Shown here piece by piece: positions 8,088 through 16,439 of a stretch of DNA of 64,000 nt. The number at the start of each line of letters is the position of its first letter. Position 1 is the first letter of the stretch. Below the pieces are notes generated by a model, which saw nothing but the letters and a program-made list of their open reading frames with translations, made no database searches and was not told where the DNA came from. A program made the position numbers and the translations under genes. This DNA comes from Streptacidiphilus fuscans (lineage in GTDB: Bacteria; Actinomycetota; Actinomycetes; Streptomycetales; Streptomycetaceae): contig NZ_JADPRT010000020.1 in NCBI RefSeq assembly GCF_015690355.1, positions 62,001-126,000 of the forward strand. The letters run 5' to 3'.

Positions 8088-9257
8088 TCACAGCCGCTGG
8101 ATGATCGTCCCCGTCGCCAGCGCGCCGCCCGCGCACATCGTCACCAGGGCGAACTCCTTGCCGCTGCGCTCCAGTTCGTGCAGCGCCGTGGTGATCAGCC
8201 GGGCGCCGGTGCAGCCGACCGGGTGGCCGAGGGCGATGGCGCCGCCGTTGACGTTGACCTTGTCCATGTCGGCCTTCATCACGTGGGCCCAGGAGAGCAC
8301 CACGGAGGCGAAGGCCTCGTTGATCTCGACGATGTCGATGTCCTTGAGCGACATCCCCGCCTTGCCCAGCACCGCGCGCGTCGCGTCGATCGGGCCGTCG
8401 AGGTGGTAGTGCGGATCGGAGCCCACCAGCGCCTGGGCGATGATTCGCGCCCGGGGCGTGAGCCCGAGCGCACGCGCAGCGCGTCGCGAGGCCCACATCA
8501 CGGCGGCCGAACCGTCGGATATCTGCGAGGAGTTGCCGGCGGTGTGGATCGCGTTCGGCAGCACCGACTTGAGGCCGCTGAGGCCCTCGAGCGAGGTGTC
8601 GCGCAGGCCCTCGTCGTGGTCGAAGAGCCGCCACATGCCCTGGCCGGCGGCCTGTTCGGCCTCCGTGGTGGGGACCTGGACGGCGTACGTCTCGCGCTTG
8701 AACCGCTCCTCCGCCCAGGCCTGCGCGGCGCGCTGCTGCGAGGCGACGCCCAGCGCGTCCACGTCCGCCCTGGTCAACCCGCGGTTGCGGGCGATGCGTT
8801 CGGCGGCCTCGAACTGGTTGGGCAGGTCGACGTTCCACTCCTCGGGGAACGGCCGCCCGTTGCCGCCCGCCGAGCCCGCACCCAGCGGGACGCGGGACAT
8901 CGACTCGACGCCGCAGGCCACGCCGACGTCTATGGCGCCTGCCGCGATCATGTTGTGGACCATGTGGTTGGCCTGCTGCGACGAGCCGCACTGGCAGTCC
9001 ACGGTGGTCGCGGGGACCTCGTACGGCAGGCCCATGGCCAGCCACGCGTTGCGGGCCGGGTTCATCGACTGCTCGCCGGCGTGGGTCACCGTTCCGCTGA
9101 CGATCTGCTCGACCACGTCCGGCTGGACGCCGGTGCGGGCGAGCAGTTCACGGAAGGTCTCGCCGAGTAGATAGGCGGGGTGCAGGTTGGCGAGCGCGCC
9201 TCCCCGCTTCCCGATGGGGGTACGCACTGCCTCGACGATGACGGGCTCAGCGGCCAT
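8088..9257 (-). CDS. fadA5: Steroid side-chain thiolase (FadA5 homologue)
   Basis: 389 aa thiolase. Nucleophile Cys90 lies in TTVDCQCGSSQQANH. The other active-site blocks are NEAF, ALGHPVGCTG and MCAGGALATG. The sequence matches mycobacterial FadA5 along its length as I remember it, including DLPNQFEAAERIA, ALVGSDPHYHLDGP and DIVEINEAFASVVLSWA. FadA5 cleaves the 3-ketoacyl-CoA of the cholesterol side chain, releasing acetyl-CoA. ATG chosen because GGAGGGA precedes it. It is divergent from a cyp125 homologue, as the two are also neighbours in Mycobacterium tuberculosis, and is followed by its own terminator. Other long or branched side chains are possible substrates. Confidence 0.85.
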   Translation of the reverse strand: MAAEPVIVEAVRTPIGKRGGALANLHPAYLLGETFRELLARTGVQPDVVEQIVSGTVTHAGEQSMNPARNAWLAMGLPYEVPATTVDCQCGSSQQANHMVHNMIAAGAIDVGVACGVESMSRVPLGAGSAGGNGRPFPEEWNVDLPNQFEAAERIARNRGLTRADVDALGVASQQRAAQAWAEERFKRETYAVQVPTTEAEQAAGQGMWRLFDHDEGLRDTSLEGLSGLKSVLPNAIHTAGNSSQISDGSAAVMWASRRAARALGLTPRARIIAQALVGSDPHYHLDGPIDATRAVLGKAGMSLKDIDIVEINEAFASVVLSWAHVMKADMDKVNVNGGAIALGHPVGCTGARLITTALHELERSGKEFALVTMCAGGALATGTIIQRL

Positions 9258-9286
9258 GAGCAGTCCCTCCCGACTGGGCCAAGAAC

Positions 9287-9300
9287 TGATACTCGTTCTA
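9287..9300 (-). promoter_or_regulatory. KstR-like site proximal to fadA5
   Basis: On the minus strand TAGAACGAGTATCA, matching the KstR consensus TnnAACnnGTTnnA at all but one defined base. It lies 30-43 nt upstream of the fadA5 start. The consensus is from mycobacterial work; binding here is inference. Confidence 0.5.
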
Positions 9301-9356
9301 GTTCTGTCGACCTTTCTATTCGCCCCGGAGCCCCCGCGCAAGGCCCTTGCATCCAC

Positions 9357-9370
9357 TAGAACGTGTTACT
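9357..9370 (+). promoter_or_regulatory. KstR-like site in the fadA5-cyp125 intergenic region
   Basis: TAGAACGTGTTACT fits TnnAACnnGTTnnA except for the last base and contains the full AAC-N2-GTT core. It lies about 105 nt upstream of the cyp125 start, placed to control cyp125. No KstR gene is present in the window. Confidence 0.55.
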
Positions 9371-9474
9371 ACCGTCGAGTGGAGATCTGACGATCCGTCA
9401 GAGATCGATCAGTGTCGACCCCACCGTTCACCCAGTCCCGAACGGTGCGTCAGGCGCAGCCCAGGAGGCCCGAG

Positions 9475-10707
9475 ATGTCCTGCCCGGCCCTACACGACGG
9501 ATTCGACCCCACCGATCCGGAAATCAACCAGGCGGCCGTGCCACTGCCGGAGTTCGCGGAGCTGCGCCGCACCGCGCCCGTCTGCTGGATCCCGCAGGCC
9601 GACGGGACGGCCGGTTTCGACGACGGCGGCTACTGGGCGGTGACCCGGCACGCCGACGTCAAGGAGGTCTCTACCCACCCCGAAACCTTCTCCTCCAGCA
9701 CCAACACCGCGATCATCCGCTTCCACCCGTCGATCCAGCGCGACGCGATCGACAGCCAGCGGCTGATCATGCTCAACATGGACCCGCCCGAGCACACCCG
9801 GCTGCGCTCGATCGTCCAGCGCGGCTTCACCCCCCGCGCCATCAACGCGCTCCAGGACACCCTGCGGGACCGCGCCGAGCGGATCGTGCACAGCGCGGTC
9901 AAGGAGGGGACGGGCGACTTCGTCGCCGACGTGGCCTGCGAACTGCCGCTGCAGGCGATCGCCGAACTGATCGGCGTGCCGCAGCAGGACCGGGGCAAGA
10001 TCTTCCACTGGACCAACACCATGGTCGGCTACGACGACCCCGAACTCGCCATCTCCACGGAGAAGGGGATGGAGTCCGCCGCCGAACTGATGATGTACGC
10101 GATGGGCATGGCCGAGGAACGCAAGGGCTGTCCGGCCGACGACATCGTCACCAAGCTGGTCAACGCCTCCGGCCAGGGCAACCTCAGCTCCGACGAGTTC
10201 GGCTTCTTCGTGCTGGTGCTGGCGGTGGCCGGGAACGAGACCACCCGCAACGCCACCAGCCACGGCATGCACGCGATGCTGACCCACCCCGAGCAGTGGG
10301 AGCTCTACAAGGAGCGCCGCCCGCAGACGGCCGCCGACGAGATCGTCCGCTGGGCCACCCCGGTGATCTCCTTCCAGCGCACCGCCACCGGGGACACCGA
10401 GCTGGGCGGGCAGCAGATCCGCGAGGGACAGCGGGTCGGCATCTTCTACGCCTCGGCCAACAACGACGAGGAGGTCTTCGCCGACCCGCGGACCTTCGAC
10501 GTCCTGCGCGACCCCAACCCGCACCTGGGCTTCGGCGGCGGGGGTCCGCACTTCTGCCTCGGCGCCAACCTGGCCCGGCTGGAGATCGACCTGATCTTCA
10601 ACGCCATCGCCGACGCCATGCCCAACATCCGGCTCACCGGCGAGCCGCGCCGGCTGCGCTCGCCGTGGCTGAACGGGATCAAGCGGCTCGACGTGCAGTA
10701 CGCGTAA
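9475..10707 (+). CDS. cyp125: Cytochrome P450, steroid C26-monooxygenase type (CYP125 homologue)
   Basis: 410 aa. Heme ligand Cys in FGGGGPHFCLGANLARLE, I-helix VAGNETTRN, ExxR motif ADEIVRW. Long stretches agree with M. tuberculosis CYP125 as I know it: FAELRRTAP, GGYWAVT, VMLNMD-like block at LIMLNMDPPEHTRLR, SRGFTPRAI-like block, CELPLQAIA, GVPQQDRGKIFHW, FQRTA and RLRSPWLNGIK. CYP125 oxidises the terminal methyl of cholesterol/cholestenone to start side-chain degradation. I chose ATG 9475, with AGGAGG six bases upstream, over a GTG at 9412 without a site. A ferredoxin partner is not encoded nearby. Confidence 0.88.
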   Translation: MSCPALHDGFDPTDPEINQAAVPLPEFAELRRTAPVCWIPQADGTAGFDDGGYWAVTRHADVKEVSTHPETFSSSTNTAIIRFHPSIQRDAIDSQRLIMLNMDPPEHTRLRSIVQRGFTPRAINALQDTLRDRAERIVHSAVKEGTGDFVADVACELPLQAIAELIGVPQQDRGKIFHWTNTMVGYDDPELAISTEKGMESAAELMMYAMGMAEERKGCPADDIVTKLVNASGQGNLSSDEFGFFVLVLAVAGNETTRNATSHGMHAMLTHPEQWELYKERRPQTAADEIVRWATPVISFQRTATGDTELGGQQIREGQRVGIFYASANNDEEVFADPRTFDVLRDPNPHLGFGGGGPHFCLGANLARLEIDLIFNAIADAMPNIRLTGEPRRLRSPWLNGIKRLDVQYA

Positions 10708-10721
10708 CCGCAGGTGACACG

Positions 10722-10745
10722 GGGCCGGTCCACGCTGGCCGGCCC
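10722..10745 (+). terminator. GC-rich hairpin after cyp125
   Basis: GGGCCGG pairs with CCGGCCC across a 10-nt loop, 15 nt after the stop codon; no U-tract. A 14-bp direct repeat (CACGGGGCCGGTCC) at 10718-10731 and 10758-10771 overlaps it. Weak terminator candidate. Confidence 0.35.
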
Positions 10746-10828
10746 AGGCGGCCGGTCCACGGGGCCGGTCCTCACCCGTTCGGTCGAGCCAGGGCGCAGG
10801 GCGGTCGGCGCGCTGGTACGTCTTGGGC

Positions 10829-12859
10829 ATGGCCCAGCAGCAGGCAGTAGACGCCGTACAGGGTGGACCGCCTCCGGCGGAGGAGAATCCGCGGCGAGTA
10901 CGGCTGGTCTTCCTCGGCGTGATGCTGGGCATGTTCCTGGCCGCGCTCGACCAGACCATCGTGTCCACCGCGCTGCCGACCATCGTCGGCGACCTCGGCG
11001 GCGCCAACCACCTCTCCTGGGTGGTCACCGCCTACATGCTGGCGGCCACGGCGACCACGCCGCTCTGGGGGAAGCTCGGCGACCTCTTCGGCCGCAAGGG
11101 CGTTTTCCTCGTCTGCATCGTCATCTTCCTGGTCGGCTCCGCGCTGTGCGGACAGGCCCGCAACATGACCGAGCTGATCGCGTTCCGTGCCGTCCAGGGT
11201 CTGGGCGGCGGCGGGCTGATGGTGCTGGCCATGGCGGTCATCGCCGACGTCGTCCCGCCGCGCGAACGCGGGCGCTACCAGGGCGTGATCGGCGCGGTCT
11301 TCGGGGTCTCGTCGGTGGTCGGGCCGCTGCTGGGCGGGTTCCTGGTCGACAACCTCAACTGGCGCTGGGTCTTCTACGTCAACCTGCCGGTGGGCGTGGT
11401 CGCGCTCTTCGTCATCGCGACCGCGCTGCACGCCAAGAAGCCGGAGGGCCGGCCCAGCATCGACTACGTCGGCACGGTGCTGCTGGCCGCCGCCTCCACC
11501 TGTCTGGTGCTGATCACCAGCCTGGGCGGGCAGACCTGGGCCTGGAACTCGGTCGAGGTCTGGGGCTGCGGCATCGGCGCGGTGGTGCTGATCGGGGCGT
11601 TCATCTGGGTCGAGCAACGCGTCAAGGAGCCGGTGCTGCCGCTGCGGCTGTTCAAGAACCGGATCTTCACCGTCTGCTCGGCGATGGGCTTCATCATCGG
11701 CCTGTGCATGTTCGGGGCGCTCTCCTACATCCCGCTGTACATGCAGGTCGTCAACGGCAACTCGCCCACGCAGTCCGGGCTTCGGCTGCTGCCGATGATG
11801 GCGGGCGTGCTGATCACCTCGATCGGCACCGGGCAGCTGATCAGCCGCACCGGGCGCTACAAGATCTACCCGATCCTCGGCACCGCGCTGACCTGCGTCG
11901 CGCTGGTCCTGCTCGCGCAGGTGGACGAGAAGACCAGCGCGACCGTGATGGGCGTCTACATGCTGATCCTCGGCCTCGGGCTGGGCCTGGTGATGCAGGT
12001 GCTGATCATCGCGGTGCAGAACTCGACCGACTTCGCGGACCTGGGCACGGCCACCTCGGGCGTCACCTACTTCCGGTCCATCGGCGGCTCGTTCGGCGCG
12101 TCGATCTTCGGGACGGTGCTCAACAACCAGCTGAACTCGAAGATCACCCATGCCCTCGCCGACGGGACGCTCTCACCGCACTTCCCGGTGAAGGAGGTGC
12201 TGGCCGACCCGACACTTGTGGCCAAGGCCCCGCCCGCGCTGAAGCCGATCGTGGAACCCTTCCTGCACCTCTTCGCCATCTCGCTGCAGACCGTCTACCT
12301 GGTCGCGGCCGGGATCGCGGTGATCGCCTTCGTGCTGTCGCTGTTCCTGCGCGAGGTGCCGCTGCGGACCGCGACCCGCACCAGCGGCCAGGGCGAGGCC
12401 GCCGGTCCGCCGACCTTCCGCAGCTCGGCCGAGGAGATCGAGGGCATGATCACCCGGCTCTCCAGCCGGGAGAACATCTGGGAGCGCTACGGCCGCGCCA
12501 TCGACAAGGCCGGCGTCGACATCTCCGTCCCGCAGGCCTACGGCCTGTTCCGGCTCCACCACGCGGGCCCGATCACGGAGGACGAGATCTGCGCCCGACT
12601 CAAGATCACCCCCGACGAGATCCGGCCCAAGCTGGACGCGATGGTCGCCTCCGGCCGGGTCCAGCGGGACCAGAACGGCGTGCTGACGCTGACCGCCAGC
12701 GGCCAGGACGTCATCGACAAGCTCTGCACCGCGCGAGTGGCCCAACTCAGCAAGAAGCTGGAGGGCTACTCCCCCGATCAGCATGCGGAGCTGGTCTCGA
12801 TGCTCCGGGTGCTGGCGGACGACTCCCTCGACGCACCCGGTCGGATGCTGACCGACTGA
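10829..12859 (+). CDS. DHA2-family (EmrB/QacA) MFS exporter with C-terminal MarR-like domain
   Basis: 676 aa. Residues about 20-500 are a 14-helix drug:H+ antiporter of the EmrB/QacA type: LDQTIVSTALPTIVGDLGG in helix 1 and GKLGDLFGRKG in the loop 2-3. Residues about 530-670 are soluble and read as a winged-helix domain of MarR type (PQAYGLFRLHHAGPITEDEICARL, then KLDAMVASGRVQRDQNGVLTLTASG). The usual exporter ends near residue 500, so this is a transporter-regulator fusion or an N-in soluble sensor. No clear Shine-Dalgarno; ATG 10829 is chosen over an in-frame TTG six bases upstream. Substrate unknown; probably small lipophilic compounds. Confidence 0.85.
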   Translation: MAQQQAVDAVQGGPPPAEENPRRVRLVFLGVMLGMFLAALDQTIVSTALPTIVGDLGGANHLSWVVTAYMLAATATTPLWGKLGDLFGRKGVFLVCIVIFLVGSALCGQARNMTELIAFRAVQGLGGGGLMVLAMAVIADVVPPRERGRYQGVIGAVFGVSSVVGPLLGGFLVDNLNWRWVFYVNLPVGVVALFVIATALHAKKPEGRPSIDYVGTVLLAAASTCLVLITSLGGQTWAWNSVEVWGCGIGAVVLIGAFIWVEQRVKEPVLPLRLFKNRIFTVCSAMGFIIGLCMFGALSYIPLYMQVVNGNSPTQSGLRLLPMMAGVLITSIGTGQLISRTGRYKIYPILGTALTCVALVLLAQVDEKTSATVMGVYMLILGLGLGLVMQVLIIAVQNSTDFADLGTATSGVTYFRSIGGSFGASIFGTVLNNQLNSKITHALADGTLSPHFPVKEVLADPTLVAKAPPALKPIVEPFLHLFAISLQTVYLVAAGIAVIAFVLSLFLREVPLRTATRTSGQGEAAGPPTFRSSAEEIEGMITRLSSRENIWERYGRAIDKAGVDISVPQAYGLFRLHHAGPITEDEICARLKITPDEIRPKLDAMVASGRVQRDQNGVLTLTASGQDVIDKLCTARVAQLSKKLEGYSPDQHAELVSMLRVLADDSLDAPGRMLTD

Positions 12860-12950
12860 CGTCGCCTCCGCGCACGAGCGTCTTCTGGCATTCGTCCTGG
12901 TATCGCCCACCGACGCGGCCAAGTGGATGCTTTTCGGCCACTTTCGCGGG

Positions 12951-12979
12951 TTCGCAGCGTCCGAATGATGCTGCATAAT
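12951..12979 (+). promoter_or_regulatory. Candidate promoter of the peptidoglycan-binding protein gene
   Basis: TTCGCA, 17-bp spacer, CATAAT, about 56 nt before the start codon. It is the best sigma-70-like match in the 176-bp gap after the MFS gene. Confidence 0.35.
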
Positions 12980-13035
12980 CGGCGCGACCGACGCGCGGGC
13001 CGGTGCGTCAGGGTGGGTGGCCAGCTGGGGGTGTG

Positions 13036-13938
13036 ATGACGTTTCCGCCGCACGACGGGGACATCGACGCGAGCAACGACGAGACGACGGTGCTGCCGCC
13101 GATCGACGGTTCCCCTGAGCTGGTGCGCCCCTACGTCCAGGCGGTGGAGTCGGAGCCGGCAGCGCGGTGGGAGCCGACATCCGGGCCCGAGCCGGAGGCT
13201 CAGCCCGAGCCGGACGCGGAGGCCCAGCCGGAGCCGGAGCCCGAACCACAGCCGGTCGCTGTCGAACCCGTGCCGGTCGCCACCGTGCCGGTCGCTGCCG
13301 CGGTGCCGGTCGGCGCGACCGAGGTGCTGCCCGCGCCCGACGCGTACCCCCGCGAAGCGCGCGGCGGTGGGCGCAAGGGCTGGGCGCTGGCCGGTGGAGC
13401 GCTGCTGCTGATCCTCGTCGGAACCGGCGCCGCGCTGCTGACCCAGCCGTCCGGCAGCAGCCCGACCGCGAGCACGACGCCCAGTCAGGCGAGCACCTCG
13501 GCGTCCCCGACGGAGTCGGTGTCGCCGTCCGCGTCCGTCTCCCCCAGCCCGACCCCGTCGCACAGCGCGAGCCCGAGCCCGAGTGCCAAGCCCAGCCCGA
13601 CGGTCCGGCCGACGCCGAAGCCCTCCCCGTCCGCGACGCGGCCGAGCCCGTCGCCCAGTGCCTCCCGGACGCCGGGCGCGGGCACCACGCTCCAACTCGG
13701 CTCGACCGGCCCCGCCGTGGTCACGCTCCAGCAGGACCTGCGCGCGCTCTGGATCGACCGCGGCCTCCAGCCCAGCGGCACCTACGACCAGCGCACGGAG
13801 CAGGACGTCGCCTCGTTCCAGGTCTGGTACGGGGTGCAGGGCGACCCCTCCGGCGTCTACGGGCCCAACTCGCAGGCCAAGATGGCCCAGCTGATGGCCC
13901 GAGGGAACAACGGCGGTGGCGGGAACAACGGCGGCTAG
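13036..13938 (+). CDS. Membrane protein with external peptidoglycan-binding domain
   Basis: 300 aa. Residues 1-112 are cytoplasmic, Pro/Glu/Val-rich with EPEPEP-type runs. A membrane helix lies at about 114-134 (GWALAGGALLLILVGTG), followed by a Ser/Pro/Thr stalk to about 210. A peptidoglycan-binding domain (PG_binding_1 type) lies at about 217-295 (TLQLGSTGPAVVTLQQDLRA, GTYDQRTEQDVASFQ, GVYGPNSQAKM). The tail is Gly/Asn-rich. The topology suggests a wall-contacting sensor or anchor with no catalytic domain of its own. Start ATG follows GGGGG; a GTG one codon earlier is possible. It converges with the GDT1-family gene 34 bp downstream. Confidence 0.75.
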   Translation: MTFPPHDGDIDASNDETTVLPPIDGSPELVRPYVQAVESEPAARWEPTSGPEPEAQPEPDAEAQPEPEPEPQPVAVEPVPVATVPVAAAVPVGATEVLPAPDAYPREARGGGRKGWALAGGALLLILVGTGAALLTQPSGSSPTASTTPSQASTSASPTESVSPSASVSPSPTPSHSASPSPSAKPSPTVRPTPKPSPSATRPSPSPSASRTPGAGTTLQLGSTGPAVVTLQQDLRALWIDRGLQPSGTYDQRTEQDVASFQVWYGVQGDPSGVYGPNSQAKMAQLMARGNNGGGGNNGG

Positions 13939-13972
13939 ACCCGGTCCGCTCGACCGAGCCGTGCGCCGGGCG

Positions 13973-14560
13973 TCAGCCGGTGATCGCCCCGGCGATGCTG
14001 ATGCCCGCAAGGACCAGCATGATCACCGCGGCGACGCGGGTGATCACGCTCAGCGGGACGTGCTTCATCAGCTTCTGCCCGCCGACGATCGCGAGGCCGC
14101 CGACCGCGCAGAGGGCGAGCCAGGAGCCGAGGCCGACGGCGAGCCAGTCGGTGTACTTGGCGGCCAGGTTGGCCGTCATGATCTGGGTCAGGTCGCCGAA
14201 CTCGGCCAGCGCGACCACCGCGAAGCTCGCGCCCGCGACGCGCCAGAAGCTGTCCGACTTCGGGTCGCGGCCCGAGCCCTCGTCCTCCTCCTCGTCCTTG
14301 TGGAGCAGCAGCATCGCCGCGCCCAGCAGGAAGAGGCCGCCGACCACGCCCTCCAGGACGCGGTGCGGCAGCAGCGACAGCAGCCGACCGGCGACCAGGG
14401 CCAGGCTGACCTGCACGGCCATCGCCGCAGCCACCCCGGCGAAGACGTAGGAGGCACGGAAGCGGGTGCCGAGCACCAGGCTGGCCAGGGCGGTCTTGTC
14501 GGGGAGCTCGGCCAGGAAGATCACGCCGAAGGTGATTCCGGCGATGGCGATGCTGCTCAC
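13973..14560 (-). CDS. GDT1/TMEM165-family Mn2+ (cation) exporter
   Basis: 195 aa, six predicted membrane helices in two homologous halves. Each half carries the family acidic motif in variant form: AELPDKTALASL near the N terminus and AEFGDLTQIMT in the second half. They are separated by a charged cytoplasmic loop (HKDEEEDEG). Family members export Mn2+ or exchange Ca2+/H+. The gene lies behind a yybP-ykoY riboswitch (14645-14780), which in other bacteria switches on Mn2+ export genes, so Mn2+ efflux is the best-supported role. I chose GTG 14560, preceded by GAGGA; an upstream extension would run into the riboswitch leader. Confidence 0.85.
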   Translation of the reverse strand: MSSIAIAGITFGVIFLAELPDKTALASLVLGTRFRASYVFAGVAAAMAVQVSLALVAGRLLSLLPHRVLEGVVGGLFLLGAAMLLLHKDEEEDEGSGRDPKSDSFWRVAGASFAVVALAEFGDLTQIMTANLAAKYTDWLAVGLGSWLALCAVGGLAIVGGQKLMKHVPLSVITRVAAVIMLVLAGISIAGAITG

Positions 14561-14644
14561 GGAGAACGTCCTCAGGTTTTGTTCGGCGCCGGGCCTCAGG
14601 CCCACGGCTGCGGGGACGCTTCGGCTCGGCAGCACGCATGGACA

Positions 14645-14780
14645 TGACGGGCTGCGGCCGAAGGTCTCGCCGACGCGTCCACCCGCGCGAGCTGCGCGGC
14701 GACACGTCCCGGGCGCCGGGCGAGCGGTGAGGCTCGCCAGTATGTCGACGGTCCGGCGGAAGGCTACTCCCCTTCGAACG
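14645..14780 (-). ncRNA. yybP-ykoY manganese riboswitch
   Basis: Read on the minus strand, the leader contains GGGGAGTAGC (14763-14772), then GTCGACATACTGGCGAG, and after a GC-rich helix GAGACCTTCGGC (14657-14668). These three blocks, in this order, are the conserved paired L1/L3 elements of the yybP-ykoY motif, e.g. upstream of E. coli mntP. The element ends about 85 nt before the GDT1-family start codon, a place where it can control transcription or translation of that gene. It accounts for most of the 340-bp gap here. Outer boundaries are approximate. Confidence 0.85.
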
Positions 14781-14901
14781 GGGTCGAGTCTACCTGGAGC
14801 GCGCTACGCCGAGGGAACGGCTTGGCCGTGTCGTGCGTCCCAGCCTGTGTAAGGTCTGAATAAGTATCATCGTCGGACTGAAAACTCATCGGGGGAAAAC
14901 G

Positions 14902-15309
14902 ATGGCTGCCACCACCCACCGCGTCCGCTCCGCCGCCCTCCTCGCCGTCGGCTCGGCCCTGCTGGCGGGATCGGTCCTCGCCGGGACGGGCACCGCCTAC
15001 GCGAAGTCCGGGGCGTACGTCTCCGCCGGGACCTCGGTGCTGCGGATCGGGCAGAGCGCGCAGGTCACCGCGAGCGGCGGCGACGACTCGGTCCGGTACA
15101 CCTACCTCTGCCTGGACGAGCGGACCGGCGGAAGCGGTTGGCACGTGCTCGGGTGCGCCTCGCAGCCGTGGCACGCCTACACCCGGTCGGTCCGTGCCAC
15201 GTCGCGCGGAGCGGAGCAGTTCCGCGCCCGCCTGCTGGCCCGCCGCACCCTGACGGGTCCGCTGTGGGTGGACCGCGTCTCTGGCACGGTCACCGTCCTG
15301 GTGCACTGA
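14902..15309 (+). CDS. Small secreted protein of unknown function
   Basis: 135 aa. Signal peptide residues 1-34 (cleavage after TAYA). The mature part of about 100 residues has two cysteines (YLCLDERTGG and VLGCASQ) that could form a disulphide, and a beta-rich pattern. ATG is preceded by CGGGGGAAAACG. It is divergent from the Mn riboswitch leader. No family recognised. Confidence 0.65.
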   Translation: MAATTHRVRSAALLAVGSALLAGSVLAGTGTAYAKSGAYVSAGTSVLRIGQSAQVTASGGDDSVRYTYLCLDERTGGSGWHVLGCASQPWHAYTRSVRATSRGAEQFRARLLARRTLTGPLWVDRVSGTVTVLVH

Positions 15310-15382
15310 GCCCGCGCCACCGAAGGACTTCTCGACGCCGGACCTTCTCGACAACGGGGATCTACCGGTGGAGTGTTGGGCC

Positions 15383-16375
15383 ATGGACTACACGTCGCTC
15401 GGCCGCACCGGCCTCTCCGTCTCCCGACTGTGCCTGGGCACCATGAACTTCGGCCCGCACACCGAGGAGGCCGACGCGCACCAGATCATGGACAACGCCC
15501 TGGACGAGGGCATCAACTTCTTCGACACCGCCAACGTGTACGGCTGGGGCGAGAACAAGGGCCGCACCGAGAGCATCATCGGCAGTTGGTTCGGCAAGGG
15601 CGGTGCGCGCCGCGAGCGGACCGTGCTGGCCACCAAGCTCAACGGCGAGATGCCGATCCCCGGTTACGCGGGGAGCGACTGGCCCAACACGAACAAGCTG
15701 TCCGCGCTGAACATCCGCCGCGCCTGCGACGCCAGCCTGAAGCGGCTCGGCACGGACTACATCGACGTCTACCAGATGCACCACGTCGACCGGGCCACAC
15801 CGTGGGACGAGATCTGGCAGGCGATGGAGGTTCTGGTCCAGCAGGGCAAGATCCTCTACGTCGGCAGCAGCAACTTCGCCGGCTGGCACATCGCCACCGC
15901 CCAGGGCGCGGCGGCCCGGCGGAACTACCTCGGACTGGTCGCCGAGCAGTCCCTCTACAACCTGATGACCCGCACGGTGGAGCTCGAGGTACTGCCGTCC
16001 GCGCAGTACCACGGGCTGGGCGTGATCCCGTGGTCGCCGCTCCAGGGCGGCCTGCTGGGCGGCGTGCTGCGCAAGGCCGCGAACGAGGGCGTACGCGGCG
16101 CGGAGCGGCTGGCCCGTCTCGACGAGGCGCAGATCGCGCAGCTCCGGCAGTGGGAGGAGTTCTGCGACAAGCTCGGCGCCGAGCCGGGCACGGTCGCGTT
16201 GGCCTGGCTGCTGCACCAGCCCGCCGTGACCGCACCGATCATCGGCCCGCGCACCGACGGCCAGCTCACCACGGCGCTGGCCGCGTTGGAGCTTTCCCTG
16301 GACGCGGACGCGCTGGCCGAGCTGGACCGGATCTTCCCCGGCCACAAGCCAGCGCCCGAGGACTACGCCTGGTAG
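15383..16375 (+). CDS. Aldo/keto reductase
   Basis: 330 aa (beta/alpha)8 NADPH-dependent oxidoreductase. Catalytic tetrad visible: Asp and Tyr in FDTANVYGWGENKG, Lys in ATKLNGEM, His in YQMHHVDRATPWDEI. The C-terminal cofactor site is GPRTDGQL. It resembles the YajO/AKR11-12-like group of actinomycete enzymes of broad carbonyl specificity. ATG 15383 (MDYTSLGRTGL) is chosen over a GTG 15 bases upstream, since the family begins at that point. Physiological substrate unknown. Confidence 0.85.
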   Translation: MDYTSLGRTGLSVSRLCLGTMNFGPHTEEADAHQIMDNALDEGINFFDTANVYGWGENKGRTESIIGSWFGKGGARRERTVLATKLNGEMPIPGYAGSDWPNTNKLSALNIRRACDASLKRLGTDYIDVYQMHHVDRATPWDEIWQAMEVLVQQGKILYVGSSNFAGWHIATAQGAAARRNYLGLVAEQSLYNLMTRTVELEVLPSAQYHGLGVIPWSPLQGGLLGGVLRKAANEGVRGAERLARLDEAQIAQLRQWEEFCDKLGAEPGTVALAWLLHQPAVTAPIIGPRTDGQLTTALAALELSLDADALAELDRIFPGHKPAPEDYAW

Positions 16376-16376
16376 T

Positions 16377-16392
16377 CGGACCAGGCGGTCCG
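16377..16392 (+). terminator. Short hairpin after aldo/keto reductase
   Basis: CGGACC-AGGC-GGTCCG immediately after the stop codon; six GC-rich pairs, tetraloop, no U-tract. It separates the reductase from the DUF1697 gene. Confidence 0.35.
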
Positions 16393-16427
16393 GGCCCGAC
16401 AACCCGGCGGGCAGGCATCGCGCCCCC

Positions 16428-16433
16428 TACGAT
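16428..16433 (+). promoter_or_regulatory. -10 hexamer TACGAT of a leaderless transcript
   Basis: TANNNT hexamer exactly six bases before the DUF1697 ATG, which would place the transcription start on the start codon. There is no Shine-Dalgarno. Confidence 0.5.
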
Positions 16434-16439
16434 CGGCGT

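Noticed and set aside
9475..10707. Cytochrome P450 as part of a natural-product cluster
   Set aside because: No ketide, peptide or terpene synthase is nearby, and the sequence follows CYP125 along its length; the neighbouring thiolase is FadA5-like.
13939..13972. Hairpin between the peptidoglycan-binding and GDT1-family genes as a terminator
   Set aside because: Only a 5-bp stem (CGGTC/GACCG) with no U-tract; too weak to annotate.
15310..15382. Direct repeat GGACTTCTCGAC / GGACCTTCTCGAC before the aldo/keto reductase
   Set aside because: Two imperfect copies only, no symmetry and no relation to a promoter element; likely chance or slippage.
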